A stretch of DNA of 43,541 nucleotides from JBKHXF01 sp046566145. Its GTDB lineage: Bacteria > Actinomycetota > Nitriliruptoria > Nitriliruptorales > Nitriliruptoraceae. Below, piece by piece: positions 7,971-16,214 of this stretch. The number at the start of each line of letters is the position of its first letter. Position 1 is the first letter of the stretch. The position numbers and the translations under genes are program-made. The DNA lies in NCBI GenBank assembly GCA_046566145.1, contig JBKHXF010000014.1, positions 1-43,541 of the forward strand, given 5' to 3'. The notes beneath the pieces were generated by a model, which saw only the letters and a list, made by a program, of their open reading frames with translations, was not told the origin of the DNA and ran no database searches.

Positions 7971-8497
7971 GCGGCCTCCGCGGCCGACTCGACGTGCGCG
8001 AGCACGCCCGCGAGCAGCCGCTCCAGCTCGGCGCGGTCCCGCTCCGGCAGCGCGTCGGCCAGCAACGTCTCGAGCGCCCCGATGTGGTGGCCCATCGCCG
8101 CGTCGATCACCTCGCGGCCCTGCTCGGTGAGCTCCACGAGCACGCGCCGGCGGTCGTCCGGGTCCTGCGACCGCGACACCAGACCCGCCTCCTCCAGCCG
8201 GTCGATGCGGTTGGTCATGGCCCCGGAGGACAGCAGCAGCGAGCGCACGAGGTCCGACGGCGTGAGCGCGTACGGCGGACCCGACCGACGCAGGGCCGCC
8301 AGCACGTTCGCCTCACCCTCGTTGACCCCGAACCGTCCCAGCGCCTCCTGCGCCGTGAAGGTGCAGAAGCGCTCGAGGCGCATGACCCGGGCGACGACCG
8401 CGAGGTAGCGGGTGTCGAGCTCGGGGCGTTCCTGCGCCCACTGGCGGGTGAGGTCCCCGACGTGGTCGTCGTGGTGGATGCGGGCGGTCTCGTCCAC
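7961..8497 (-). CDS. MarR-family transcriptional regulator
   Basis: 178 residues, somewhat longer than the usual 140-160. The winged helix is at about residues 55-140: recognition-helix region SSGAMTNRIDRLEEAGLV and wing DPDDRRRVLVELT. Dimerising helices lie at both ends. GTG at 8497 follows GGGAG at about 4 nt. It starts 12 nt after the stop codon of the exonuclease gene and has no promoter of its own in that gap, so the two should be co-transcribed. Target genes and ligand are unknown. The N-terminal acidic/His stretch before the first helix carries no recognised domain. Confidence 0.88.
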   Translation of the reverse strand: MDETARIHHDDHVGDLTRQWAQERPELDTRYLAVVARVMRLERFCTFTAQEALGRFGVNEGEANVLAALRRSGPPYALTPSDLVRSLLLSSGAMTNRIDRLEEAGLVSRSQDPDDRRRVLVELTEQGREVIDAAMGHHIGALETLLADALPERDRAELERLLAGVLAHVESAAEAAEA

Positions 8498-8509
8498 GTG
8501 GCTCCCGTT

Positions 8510-9493
8510 CTAGAACAGCGCGACCTGCTCCCCGTCGAGCGCGGCCACGTCGGCGCGCACCCGGGTCGGGGGCAGGGGTGCCGGCGGCGGGGGCACGGCG
8601 GCGAGGTCGGTGGGGTCGGGGGTCGGGGGCAGCGGCGGCAGGGGGGGACGCTCGATGGCACCGCGCAGGTGGCCGGCCGCCCGCTCCTCGCCGAGGCCGC
8701 GCAGGGCGTCCTCGACCGTGTCGGGGCGGACGCCGGCGGCCACGGCCGCCTCGACGTCGACCTCGAGGCCGGGGATCGGGGCCATGAGCCACAGGTTGCG
8801 CTCGACCTCGGCGCGCCCCGCACGCAGCTGCGCCTCCAGCCGCGGGGGGAGGTTGGTCAGCTCGGCGTAGATGCCGGGGATGGAGCCGTAGTCCCGCAGG
8901 AGCCGGGCGGCCGTCTTCGGGCCGATCCCGTGGCAGCCGACGAGCCCGTCGGACGGGTCACCCCGCAGCGCGGCGAAGTCGGTGTACTGCTCGGGCCGGA
9001 CGCCGTAGGTCGCCTCGACGACCGGCGGCGTCGTGACCTGCAGGTCGGTCATCGTCCCGCGCGGCCGCAGCAGCGTGACGGTGTCGGACACCAGCGCCGT
9101 GAGGTCACGGTCGGAGGACAGCACGGTGCAGCGCCAGCCCGCGGCGGTGGCCCCGTCGGCCGCGGTGGCGAGCAGGTCGTCGGCCTCCGCCCCCTCCTCG
9201 CACACCACCGTGAAGCCGCAACCCGCGAGGTGCTCGGGGAGCCGCTCGAGGTGCGCGCGCAGGTCCGGGTCGGTGTCGTCGCGGTGGGCCTTGTAGCCGG
9301 GGTCCTCGAGCTTGCGACGGTTCACCCGGTGGTCGAAGGCGACCACGACGCCGTCGTAGGGGCCGTACGCCCACGCGGTGGCGAGCATGCGCGCCACGGT
9401 GCCCGTCACCCACGCGCCGACCCGCTCCTCGTCGGCCACCGCGTGGAACGCGCGGTGCGCCATCGAGTTGCCGTCGACCGCCAGGACGTGCAC
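8510..9493 (-). CDS. 5'-3' exonuclease (DNA polymerase I N-terminal domain-like, stand-alone)
   Basis: 327 residues; a flap/5'-nuclease without a polymerase domain. The metal-binding aspartates are seen in AVDGNS (D7), in VVAFDH, in SSDRDL and in RGDPSDGL. The helix-hairpin-helix DNA-binding element is GCHGIGPKTAARLL. GTG at 9493 is chosen because it places the first active-site Asp at residue 7, and GGGGAGG lies 5 nt upstream. The last ~60 residues are Pro-rich (PLPPLPPTPDPT) and lack family homology. In actinobacteria such stand-alone exonucleases accompany, rather than replace, the PolA domain, acting on RNA primers or flaps; this role is inferred. The marR gene follows in the same operon. 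Confidence 0.88.
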   Translation of the reverse strand: MHVLAVDGNSMAHRAFHAVADEERVGAWVTGTVARMLATAWAYGPYDGVVVAFDHRVNRRKLEDPGYKAHRDDTDPDLRAHLERLPEHLAGCGFTVVCEEGAEADDLLATAADGATAAGWRCTVLSSDRDLTALVSDTVTLLRPRGTMTDLQVTTPPVVEATYGVRPEQYTDFAALRGDPSDGLVGCHGIGPKTAARLLRDYGSIPGIYAELTNLPPRLEAQLRAGRAEVERNLWLMAPIPGLEVDVEAAVAAGVRPDTVEDALRGLGEERAAGHLRGAIERPPLPPLPPTPDPTDLAAVPPPPAPLPPTRVRADVAALDGEQVALF

Positions 9494-9531
9494 CAGGGCC
9501 TCCCCGTCTCGCTCGTGCCCGCTGACGGACG

Positions 9532-9553
9532 ACCGTACCGGGTGCCCTAGCCT
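9532..9553. promoter_or_regulatory. Divergent -10 boxes between the exonuclease and SDR genes
   Basis: TACGGT on the minus strand (9532-9537) fits the exonuclease gene with a leader of about 30 nt, and TAGCCT on the plus strand (9548-9553) fits the SDR gene with a leader of about 35 nt. No convincing -35 boxes accompany them. Confidence 0.4.
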
Positions 9554-9595
9554 CGTCCGGGCACCCGCCCGCACCCCGCAGCGCAGGAGACCCCC

Positions 9596-10378
9596 GTGAT
9601 CCGCACCGCCCTCGTGACCGGCGCGTCCGCCGGCCTCGGTGAGGAGTTCGCCCGCCAGCTCGCCGCCCGCCGCACCGACCTCGTTCTGGTCGCGCGTCGG
9701 GAGCAGGCGCTCACCGACCTCGCCGGTGAGCTCGAGCGGCTGCACGGCGTCACCGTCGAGGTGCTCCCGGCCGACCTCGCCACCCCGACCGGGGTCGCGG
9801 CCGTCGCCGGCCGGCTGACCGACGCCGAGCGCCCGGTCGACCTGCTCGTCAACAACGCCGGGTTCGGTCTCTACGGCCCGTTCGCCGAGCTCGACGCCGA
9901 GCGGCAGCAGCAGATGGTCGACCTCAACGTCGGTGCCGTCGTGGCGCTGTCGCGCGCGGCGCTGCCCGGGATGCTCGAGCGCGGCGGCGGTGCGGTGCTC
10001 AACGTCGCCTCGACCGCGGCGTTCCAGCCCGACCCGTGGGGTGCCGTCTACGGCGCCACGAAGGCGTTCGTCCGCAGCTTCTCGGAGGCGCTGCACGAGG
10101 AGGTCCGGGGGACCGGCGTGCGCGTGCTGGTGTCGTGCCCCGGCTTCACCGCGACCGAGTTCCAGCAGGTCGCCGGCATCGCCGGCGACGCGATGCCGGA
10201 CGCCGTCGCCATGACCGTCGAGCCCGTCGTCGCCGCGGCGCTCGACGACCTGCAGCGCGGGCGGGCCGTGTCCGTCCCGGGCTGGCAGAACAAGGTCTCC
10301 GCGTGGGGCTCCGACCTGACCCCGTCGGCGCTGACCCGACGGATCTCCGGACGGGTCCACGCGGCCTGGACCCGCTGA
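9596..10378 (+). CDS. Short-chain dehydrogenase/reductase
   Basis: 260 residues, classical SDR size. NAD(P) binding: TGASAGLG at residues 8-15. NNAGFG follows, then the Ser in NVAST and the YGATK motif (YxxxK) make up the catalytic triad. The sequence resembles the DltE/YqjQ-like 'SDR family oxidoreductase' group that acts on acyl or steroid-like carbonyls, but the substrate cannot be read out. GTG at 9596 has AGGAGA at 6 nt. It is the first of four rightward genes (SDR, 162-aa protein, CobA-HemD, histidine phosphatase), but the 98-bp gap and a possible separate -10 box before the next gene make an operon uncertain. Confidence 0.9.
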   Translation: MIRTALVTGASAGLGEEFARQLAARRTDLVLVARREQALTDLAGELERLHGVTVEVLPADLATPTGVAAVAGRLTDAERPVDLLVNNAGFGLYGPFAELDAERQQQMVDLNVGAVVALSRAALPGMLERGGGAVLNVASTAAFQPDPWGAVYGATKAFVRSFSEALHEEVRGTGVRVLVSCPGFTATEFQQVAGIAGDAMPDAVAMTVEPVVAAALDDLQRGRAVSVPGWQNKVSAWGSDLTPSALTRRISGRVHAAWTR

Positions 10379-10406
10379 GGCGTCCCGCGCCCGCGGGTGC
10401 GCGCCG

Positions 10407-10412
10407 TACCCT
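10407..10412 (+). promoter_or_regulatory. Possible -10 box of the 162-aa protein gene
   Basis: TACCCT matches the TANNNT form of other -10 boxes here and would give a leader of about 58 nt. There is no -35 match. Confidence 0.3.
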
Positions 10413-10476
10413 GCACGGTCGCCCCAGCACGCCCCAGGCCGACCCCTCCGTCCCACCCGTCCGCAGGAGCTCCAGC

Positions 10477-10965
10477 GTGGCCCGACCCGTCGACGCCGAC
10501 CGCGCGGCCGTCCGCTTCCTCGTCGTGGGGGGCCTGCCGCTGCTCGTCGTCGACCTCGAGGGCGGCGAGGAGGTCGACACGCCGATCCTGCTCGGGCAGA
10601 GCCTGTTCCGCACCGTCGTCGAGCGCGGCTGCGTCGTGCTGCCACGCTTCTACGGGGTCGACCTGCCCCGCGGGGTCACGATCGGCCTCACCGTCGAGCG
10701 CGAGCAGATGCGCCTCGAGGACGCCGACGAGACGACGCTGCTGCGGGTCCCGCGCGCCAGCCTCGACCCGGACTGGTACCGGGAGGCGCAGCGGCTCAAG
10801 GGCACGATGTTCCTCCTCGGCCGCGAGCTGGGCGTCGACCCGGACCAGACGCCCCAGGAGGTGTGCGACCTCCTCGATGCCGCCGCCGGCACGGGGCGCG
10901 TCGCGGGCGCGATCGTCGGGGTGGCCGAGACCCTTCCCACCCTTCCCATCCTCACGGTGCGCTGA
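10477..10965 (+). CDS. Protein of unknown function, paralog of the 161-aa protein at 23289
   Basis: 162 residues, no recognised domain, no signal peptide or membrane segment. GTG at 10477 with AGGAG at 7 nt. It aligns by eye over its full length with the protein at 23289-23774. Shared positions are: PLLVVD / PVLAVD near the N-terminus, VVLPRFYGV / RLLPGFLGV in the middle (residues 53-61 here), FLLGRELGV / AFLGRGMGV (112-120 here), and AAAGTGRVAGAIVG / AAAGAGRVVGGIVG at the C-terminus (135-148 here). The alternating hydrophobic strands followed by an amphipathic C-terminal helix suggest a small cytosolic alpha/beta fold. It lies 72 bp ahead of cobA-hemD, but no functional link is claimed. Confidence 0.7.
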   Translation: MARPVDADRAAVRFLVVGGLPLLVVDLEGGEEVDTPILLGQSLFRTVVERGCVVLPRFYGVDLPRGVTIGLTVEREQMRLEDADETTLLRVPRASLDPDWYREAQRLKGTMFLLGRELGVDPDQTPQEVCDLLDAAAGTGRVAGAIVGVAETLPTLPILTVR

Positions 10966-10981
10966 GGCCGTGCGCAGGGCC

Positions 10982-10987
10982 TACCGT
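10982..10987 (+). promoter_or_regulatory. Possible -10 box of cobA-hemD
   Basis: TACCGT, about 50 nt before the GTG at 11038. No -35 match. No cobalamin riboswitch was seen in the 72-bp gap. Confidence 0.3.
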
Positions 10988-11037
10988 CCGCGGGCACGCC
11001 GTGGCCACGGGGCCCGGCGAGGCCACGAGGAGGGCAC

Positions 11038-12645
11038 GTGACGGGCTCGCGACCGGTGCCGGCGTTCCGGGGGTTCGGGGGACCGCCGGCGCGCTCCGGC
11101 GTGGTCCACGTCGTCGGGTCGGGCCCGGGTGACGTCGGCGCGCTGACGCTGCGGGCCGCCACGCTGCTCGCCACCTGCGACGTGGTCGCCCACGACCGGC
11201 TGGCGCCGGCGGAGGCCCTCGACCTGGTCCCGCCGCACGCCGAGCGGGTGTGCGTCGGGCGGCGGGCCGGCGCGCCCGGCATCGGCCAGGACGCGTGCGA
11301 GGCCCTGCTCGTCGACCGGGCCCGTGACGGCCTCGCCGTCGTGCGGCTCAAGGGCGGCGACCCGTTCGTGTTCGGCCGGGGCGGTGAGGAGGTCGCGACC
11401 TGCACGGCCGCCGGCGTCCCGGTCGAGGTCGTGCCGGGCGTCACCTCACCCGTCGCCGTCGCCGGCGCCGCCGGCATCCCGGTCACCCACCGCGGCGTCG
11501 CCACCGGCTTCGCGGTCGTCACCGGGCACGAGGACCCGACCAAGCCCGCCGCGCAGGTCGACCGCGACGCGCTGGCCCGGTTCCCCGGCACCGTCGTGGT
11601 GCTGATGGGCCTCGCCGGCCTGGCCCGCCTCGCCGACGACCTCGTCGCCGGCGGTCGCGCCGCCGACACACCGGCCGCCGTCGTGCAGTGGGGGACCACA
11701 ACCCGGCAGCGCACCGTCACCGGCACGCTCGCGACGATCGCCGCCGACGCCGAGGCCGCCCGGATCGGGGCGCCCGCCATCGTCGTCGTCGGCGAGGTCG
11801 TCGGGCTGCGCACGACGCTGACCGCCGCCGGCGGCCGGGAGGACCGGCCGCTGCACGGCACCACCGTCGCGCTCGCCCGGACCTCCGACGCGCCGAGCCG
11901 CCTCGCCGCGCACCTGCGCGCCGCCGGCGCCGCCGTCCGCGAGGTCGCGGTCGCCCGCACCGCGGCCGCGCCGGCGGCCGCGCTGACCGAGGTCGTCGAC
12001 GCCCTGCGCGCCGGCGAGGTGGACACCCTCGTGGTCACGGCCGCCGAGGCGTTCGCCGCGCTCGTGGGCACGCTGCCCACCGCCGGCGTCGACCTGCGGG
12101 TCCTCGCCGGGGTCCGCGTGTGGGCCACCGGCGCGCGCACCGCCGCCCGGCTCCGCGACGAGCACGGCATCGCGGCCGACGCCGCGTGGTCGTCCCCGGC
12201 CGCGCTCGTGGAGGCGGGCCCCGGGCTCTCCCCAGACGGGCTCGCGGCCGCCGGCGCCGACGCCCCCGCGCGCGCGTGGGTCCTGACCCCCGCCGGCGCG
12301 GAGGGCGGCGTCCCGGCCGCGTTGCGCGCCGCCGGCGCCCGGGTGGCCGTCACCACCACGGCGACCACCGAGGTCGCCACCGTGGACCCGGCCGCCCTGC
12401 GCGGCTGCGACGTGGTGCTCGTCCCGTCCTCCCGGGCCGCCGCGCCGGCCGTCGCCGCCGGGGCGCTGTCCGACCTGCCGGTGGTGTCCTTCGGGCCGAC
12501 CACGACTGCGGCGCTGCGCGCCGCCGGCGCCCGGGTCGACGCCGAGACGCACGCCCCGACCCCGGAGGCCGCCGTGGCCGCGCTGCGCTCGCTGCGGGTC
12601 GGCGCGCCGGCCGCCGCCGGCGCCGGCGGCACCACCCGGCCGTGA
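11038..12645 (+). CDS. cobA-hemD: Fused uroporphyrinogen-III C-methyltransferase / uroporphyrinogen-III synthase
   Basis: 535 residues. The N-terminal half (about 22-260) is SUMT/CobA: the SAM-binding GSGPGD, the VRLKGGDPFVFGRGGEE loop and VVPGVTSPVAVAGAAGIPVTHR (quoted in parts: VVPGVTSP, GIPVTHR) are intact. This half methylates uroporphyrinogen III to precorrin-2. The C-terminal half (about 270-515) has the HemD fold, with two similar alpha/beta lobes rich in Ala, and would close hydroxymethylbilane to uroporphyrinogen III. Such fusions occur in actinobacteria and firmicutes. GTG at 11038 has GAGGAGG upstream. The stop overlaps the next start by 4 nt. No other haem or cobalamin genes are in the window. 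HemD sequences diverge strongly, so activity of that half is inferred from position and fold. Confidence 0.9.
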   Translation: MTGSRPVPAFRGFGGPPARSGVVHVVGSGPGDVGALTLRAATLLATCDVVAHDRLAPAEALDLVPPHAERVCVGRRAGAPGIGQDACEALLVDRARDGLAVVRLKGGDPFVFGRGGEEVATCTAAGVPVEVVPGVTSPVAVAGAAGIPVTHRGVATGFAVVTGHEDPTKPAAQVDRDALARFPGTVVVLMGLAGLARLADDLVAGGRAADTPAAVVQWGTTTRQRTVTGTLATIAADAEAARIGAPAIVVVGEVVGLRTTLTAAGGREDRPLHGTTVALARTSDAPSRLAAHLRAAGAAVREVAVARTAAAPAAALTEVVDALRAGEVDTLVVTAAEAFAALVGTLPTAGVDLRVLAGVRVWATGARTAARLRDEHGIAADAAWSSPAALVEAGPGLSPDGLAAAGADAPARAWVLTPAGAEGGVPAALRAAGARVAVTTTATTEVATVDPAALRGCDVVLVPSSRAAAPAVAAGALSDLPVVSFGPTTTAALRAAGARVDAETHAPTPEAAVAALRSLRVGAPAAAGAGGTTRP

Positions 12646-13280
12646 ACGCCGAGGACGAGGAGCGCGACCCCTCGACGGCACCGGCGCGGGTGCTGCTGCT
12701 GCGCCACGCCCCGACCCCCGCGACGCGGGCGCACACCTTCCCGGCCGACGAGGCGCTCGACGCCGAGGGCGCGGCGCTCGCGGCCCGGCTCGCCGCCGCC
12801 CTCCCGGCCGCCGACGACCTCACCCACGACCTGGCGCACGAGCGCGTCGTGTCGAGCCCCGCGCGCCGGTGCCTGCAGACGGCCGCCGGCGCGGGCCTCG
12901 CCGTCGACGCGACCGACCCGCGGCTCGCGGAGCTCGACTTCGGCGCGTGGACCGGGCGCGCCATGGAGGAGGTCTGGGACGCCGAGCGCGACGTGATGTC
13001 GCGCTGGATGGCCGACCCGCGCGTCCCGACGCCGGACGGGGAGGGGTGGGACGACCTCGCGACGCGCGTCACCGCGGCGCTGGACGACCTGCGGGAGCCC
13101 GGCCGCACGACGCTGGTCGTGACGCACGGCGGGGTGGTGCGGTGCGCCGTCGCCACGGTGCTCGGGGCGCCCCCGGAGGCGGCGTGGCGCCTCGACGTGG
13201 CGCCCTGCTCGCTGACGGTGCTGCGGACCGGACCGACCGGCGACTGGCTGCTCGAGGCGAGCAACCGGCGGCTGGTCTGA
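12642..13280 (+). CDS. Histidine phosphatase family protein (phosphoglycerate-mutase-like)
   Basis: 212 residues. The phosphohistidine motif is LLRHAPTP (H22). The supporting motifs are SSPARRCLQTA, the ELDFGAWTG acid/aromatic segment and VTHGGVVRC with the second His. The start GTG overlaps the TGA of cobA-hemD in a GTGA arrangement, which implies translational coupling. Because the fused neighbour makes precorrin-2, an alpha-ribazole phosphatase (CobC) role is attractive, and ELDFGAWTG is close to the segment seen in that group; however, this superfamily is very broad, and a sugar-phosphate or general phosphatase remains equally possible. Confidence 0.85.
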   Translation: MNAEDEERDPSTAPARVLLLRHAPTPATRAHTFPADEALDAEGAALAARLAAALPAADDLTHDLAHERVVSSPARRCLQTAAGAGLAVDATDPRLAELDFGAWTGRAMEEVWDAERDVMSRWMADPRVPTPDGEGWDDLATRVTAALDDLREPGRTTLVVTHGGVVRCAVATVLGAPPEAAWRLDVAPCSLTVLRTGPTGDWLLEASNRRLV

Positions 13281-13286
13281 GCCGGG

Positions 13287-14519
13287 TCAGGCGGTCGGGC
13301 GCGTCCGCAGCAGGTGCGGACCGAGCTCGTCCACGGAGGTCTGGCCGGTCAGCGCCATCGTGAGGTCGAACTCGGCGAGGATCGACTTCAGCACGTGCGT
13401 GACGCCCTCGGCGCCGCCGAGCGCGAGCCCGTAGCACCACGGTCGCCCGACCAGCACGGCGCGGGCGCCGAGGCACCGGGCCACGAACACGTCGACTCCG
13501 GTCCGCACGCCCGAGTCGAGCAGCACGGGGACCTCGGGGCCGGCGGCCGCGACGACCTCGGGCAGCGCGTCCAGCGCCGCCACCTCGTGGTCGACCTGCC
13601 GCCCGCCGTGGTTGGAGACCACGAGCCCGTCGACGCCGCGGTCCACGGCGATGCGGGCGTCCTCCGGGTGCAGGACGCCCTTGAGCACGATCGGCAGCGA
13701 GGTCTGCTCGCGCAGCCACGCGAGGTCGTCCCAGGTGACCCGCTTGTCGCTGAACACCGCGGCCCACGTCAGGATCGCGGCCTGCATCGCCTCGGTCGAC
13801 GACTCCGGCGCCTGCTCCAGCCGGGCTCGGAAGGCCGGGTCGGCGAGGTAGTTCGCGATGCCCTCGCCGTGCAGGAACGGCAGGTAGGCCGTCTCGAGGT
13901 CGCGGGGCCGCCACGCGAGGAGCTTGGTGTCGAGCGTGACGACGATCGCCTCGTACCCGGCGGCCTCCGCCCGCTGGACGAAGGACGCGGCGAGGTCGCG
14001 GTCGTCGGGCCAGTACAGCTGGTACCAGCGGCGCAGGTCGCCGGCGGCCTCGGCGACGTCCTCGAGGGTGCGCGACGCGGCGGTGGACAGCACGAACGGG
14101 ACGCCGGCGGCTGCGGCCCCGCGCGCCGTCGCCACCTCGGCCTCCTCGTGGATGATCGACTGGACGCCGATCGGCGCGAGCAGCAGCGGAGCGGGCAGCG
14201 GCGTGCCGAGGACCTCGGTGCGGCAGTCGCGGGCGGCCACGTCGACCATCATCCGCGGCACGATCCGGTGCCGGCGGAACGCCTCGGTGTTGGCGCGGAC
14301 CGTGTCCTCGCTCGACGCGCCGCCGGCGACGTACCCGAACGCCCGGTCGTCGAGCACCTCGCGGGCGGCCTGCTCCAGCCCGGCGTACGTGATCGGGAAC
14401 CGCGGCGTCTGCCCGCCGAGCCCCGTGAAGTAGATCTCGTACTGGTGGAGGGCGTGCTCCACCGGTGCGGGCCAGCCGCTGCGGTCCTGCCCGGTCCCTC
14501 GACCTGCGTCCGTGGTCAC
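13287..14519 (-). CDS. FMN-dependent alpha-hydroxy-acid oxidase, lactate 2-monooxygenase-like
   Basis: 410 residues, longer than glycolate oxidases (~360) and the right size for the lactate 2-monooxygenase group. The FMN barrel is complete: LLLAPIGVQSIIH, FVLSTAASRTLEDV, the YQLYWPDDR strand, VTLDTKLLAWRPRDL, the Lys in IVLKGV, and the catalytic base H304 in SNHGGRQ. Arg in DSGVRTG and the GRPWCYG loop bind FMN phosphate. WRPRDLETAYLPFL resembles the mycobacterial enzyme that converts L-lactate to acetate and CO2. GTG at 14519 has a GGAGAGG upstream. It converges on the histidine phosphatase with only 6 bp between stops. Its own -10 box lies in the gap after the EamA gene. Confidence 0.88.
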   Translation of the reverse strand: MTTDAGRGTGQDRSGWPAPVEHALHQYEIYFTGLGGQTPRFPITYAGLEQAAREVLDDRAFGYVAGGASSEDTVRANTEAFRRHRIVPRMMVDVAARDCRTEVLGTPLPAPLLLAPIGVQSIIHEEAEVATARGAAAAGVPFVLSTAASRTLEDVAEAAGDLRRWYQLYWPDDRDLAASFVQRAEAAGYEAIVVTLDTKLLAWRPRDLETAYLPFLHGEGIANYLADPAFRARLEQAPESSTEAMQAAILTWAAVFSDKRVTWDDLAWLREQTSLPIVLKGVLHPEDARIAVDRGVDGLVVSNHGGRQVDHEVAALDALPEVVAAAGPEVPVLLDSGVRTGVDVFVARCLGARAVLVGRPWCYGLALGGAEGVTHVLKSILAEFDLTMALTGQTSVDELGPHLLRTRPTA

Positions 14520-14552
14520 GTCGTCGCCCTCTCCCTGACGGTGCGGGACGGG

Positions 14553-14558
14553 ACGCTA
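14553..14558 (-). promoter_or_regulatory. -10 box of the alpha-hydroxy-acid oxidase gene
   Basis: TAGCGT on the minus strand, about 33 nt before the start and followed by a Shine-Dalgarno sequence, lies in the 49-bp gap after the EamA gene. Confidence 0.4.
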
Positions 14559-14568
14559 CCCGGGTGGG

Positions 14569-15585
14569 CTAGAGGTCCGCGCCGGCCTCGGCGGCGGCGG
14601 CGGAGGTGTCGCGGGCGCCGGCGCGGGTGGCGGAGATGGCGACCCCGATCAGCACGAGGGGGGCGCCGAGCCAGAACAACGACGCCGGCACCTCGTCGAG
14701 CAGCACCAGCGCCATGAGGGTCGCGACGACGGGCTCGGCGAGGATGACGATGGCGACGATCGTGGCGGAGACGTCGGACAGCAGCGTGTTGAACACGGTG
14801 TGCCCGAGCAGCTGGGGGCCGATCACGATGCCGGCGAGCGCGAGCCAGGTGGCCGTCGAGTACCCGGTCAGCGGCACGCCGAGCGCGACGACGACGGGCG
14901 CCAGCGACAGCGCCGCCCACGCGTAGACCAGGCACGAGTACGTCGCGGCGGGGACGTGGGGGCGGACCCGACGGCCGATGAGCAGGTACCCGGTCACGGC
15001 GATGGCCGAGCCGAACGCCATCGCGTCGCCGACGAGCGCCCGCGGGCCGAGGTCGATCGCCCCGGCGTCGGCGAGCCCGATGACGAGGGCCCCGGCGACG
15101 GTCACCCACATCCCGCCCCACGTACGACGCGACGTGCGCTCTCCCAGCAGCCACCAGCCGCCGAGCGCCACGAAGATCGGGCTCATCGTCGCGAGCGTCA
15201 CCGACGACGCGACGGTGGTGAGGGCCAGTGAGCCCTGGAACAGCAGGAAGTGCAGCCCGAGCCACAGCCCGGACCAGCCGAGCAGCCGGTGGGTGGCGGC
15301 GTCGGTGACGTGCCCGCGCCGGCGGTCGCGCCACGCCAGCGGGGCCAGCGCGACGGCGCCGGCGAGGGTGCGCCAGAACGCGACCGCGAGCGCCGACGCG
15401 GTGCCGTCCGCCCCGGCGACGACCTGGGGCGACGGGCCCATCGCGTAGCGGGCCAGGATGGCCGAGGACGACACGGCGACGACGGCGAGCGACATCGCCC
15501 CGAGGAGCGCCGCGCGCGACGGACCCGCGGGCGCGTCGGTCACGGCCGCGTCGGTGTCGGTGGAGGGTGGGGAGTCGGGGTGCAC
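14569..15585 (-). CDS. EamA/DMT-family transporter
   Basis: 338 residues with ten hydrophobic segments in two five-helix EamA repeats, the usual layout of drug/metabolite exporters. Conserved landmarks include AFWRTLAGAVALAPLAW after helix 2, SPIFVALGGWWLLGERTSRR at the end of the first repeat and AEPVVATLMALVLLDE in the second. Substrate unknown. The GTG at 15585 lies 7 nt after TAGCGT with no Shine-Dalgarno sequence between, so a leaderless mRNA is likely; this also supports the choice of start, which leaves a ~30-residue hydrophilic N-terminal tail before helix 1. Confidence 0.88.
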   Translation of the reverse strand: MHPDSPPSTDTDAAVTDAPAGPSRAALLGAMSLAVVAVSSSAILARYAMGPSPQVVAGADGTASALAVAFWRTLAGAVALAPLAWRDRRRGHVTDAATHRLLGWSGLWLGLHFLLFQGSLALTTVASSVTLATMSPIFVALGGWWLLGERTSRRTWGGMWVTVAGALVIGLADAGAIDLGPRALVGDAMAFGSAIAVTGYLLIGRRVRPHVPAATYSCLVYAWAALSLAPVVVALGVPLTGYSTATWLALAGIVIGPQLLGHTVFNTLLSDVSATIVAIVILAEPVVATLMALVLLDEVPASLFWLGAPLVLIGVAISATRAGARDTSAAAAEAGADL

Positions 15586-15592
15586 CCGGGCC

Positions 15593-15598
15593 ACGCTA
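15593..15598 (-). promoter_or_regulatory. Leaderless -10 box for the EamA gene
   Basis: TAGCGT on the minus strand ends 7 nt before the GTG start. No -35 match. Confidence 0.5.
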
Positions 15599-15649
15599 GC
15601 GCCGGCGCTGGGGCACCATCGCCGCGCCCGCCACCGCCGAGGTCGCCCC

Positions 15650-16201
15650 GTGGACGCGCTCGCCCTCGTCAAGCTGCTGCTCGACCCCGACCGCCTCGCG
15701 GTGGTCGGTGCCATCGCGACGCGGCCCCGCACCACCGGCGAGGTCGAGGAGGTCACCGGCGTCGCCCGGCGCACCGTGCTCGAGACGCTCGGGACGCTGC
15801 GGGCGGGGGGTGCGGTCCTCGACGCGGGCGGGGGTCCGTGGCGGCTCGACCCGCAGGTCCTCGTCGCCGCGGCGGCGGCGCTGCCCCAGCCGGCGCCGGC
15901 GGCGCGCCGGATCCTCGCCGGGATGACCGCGGCGGAGCAGGAGGTGCTCGTCCGGTTCTTCTCCGGTGAGCGGCTCGTCGAGCTCCCGGCGAAGCGCTCG
16001 GCCCGCCGGGTCGTGCTCGAGCGCATCGCGCTGGAGTTCGAGCCGGGCCGCCACCTGCGCGAGGCCGAGGTGAACGACCTGCTGGCGCGCTTCCACGACG
16101 AGCACGTCGTGCTGCGTCGAGCGCTGGTCGACGAGGGCTTCCTCGACCGCGACCCGCACACCGGCACCTACTGGCGCGCCGGCGGCCGCGTGGACGTCTG
16201 A
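15650..16201 (+). CDS. DUF2087-containing transcriptional regulator
   Basis: 183 residues. The N-terminal ~75 residues look like an ArsR/winged-helix region (LVKLLLDPDRLAVVGAIA, then TTGEVEEVTGVARRTVLETL as helix-turn-helix). The C-terminal part is DUF2087: FFSGERLVELPAKRSARRVV, followed by EFEPGRHLREAEVNDLL and ending in DEGFLDRDPHTGTYWRAG. Proteins of this build are annotated as regulators, but their signals are not known. GTG at 15650 has a GAGG at 8 nt. It is divergent from the EamA exporter across 64 bp, which suggests it may control that exporter (inference). The stop is 13 bp from the stop of the convergent transglycosylase gene. Confidence 0.82.
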   Translation: MDALALVKLLLDPDRLAVVGAIATRPRTTGEVEEVTGVARRTVLETLGTLRAGGAVLDAGGGPWRLDPQVLVAAAAALPQPAPAARRILAGMTAAEQEVLVRFFSGERLVELPAKRSARRVVLERIALEFEPGRHLREAEVNDLLARFHDEHVVLRRALVDEGFLDRDPHTGTYWRAGGRVDV

Positions 16202-16214
16202 CCCCGACGGACCG

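Noticed and set aside
10966..11037. Possible cobalamin riboswitch upstream of cobA-hemD
   Set aside because: The gap is 72 bp, far too short, and contains no B12-box-like sequence.
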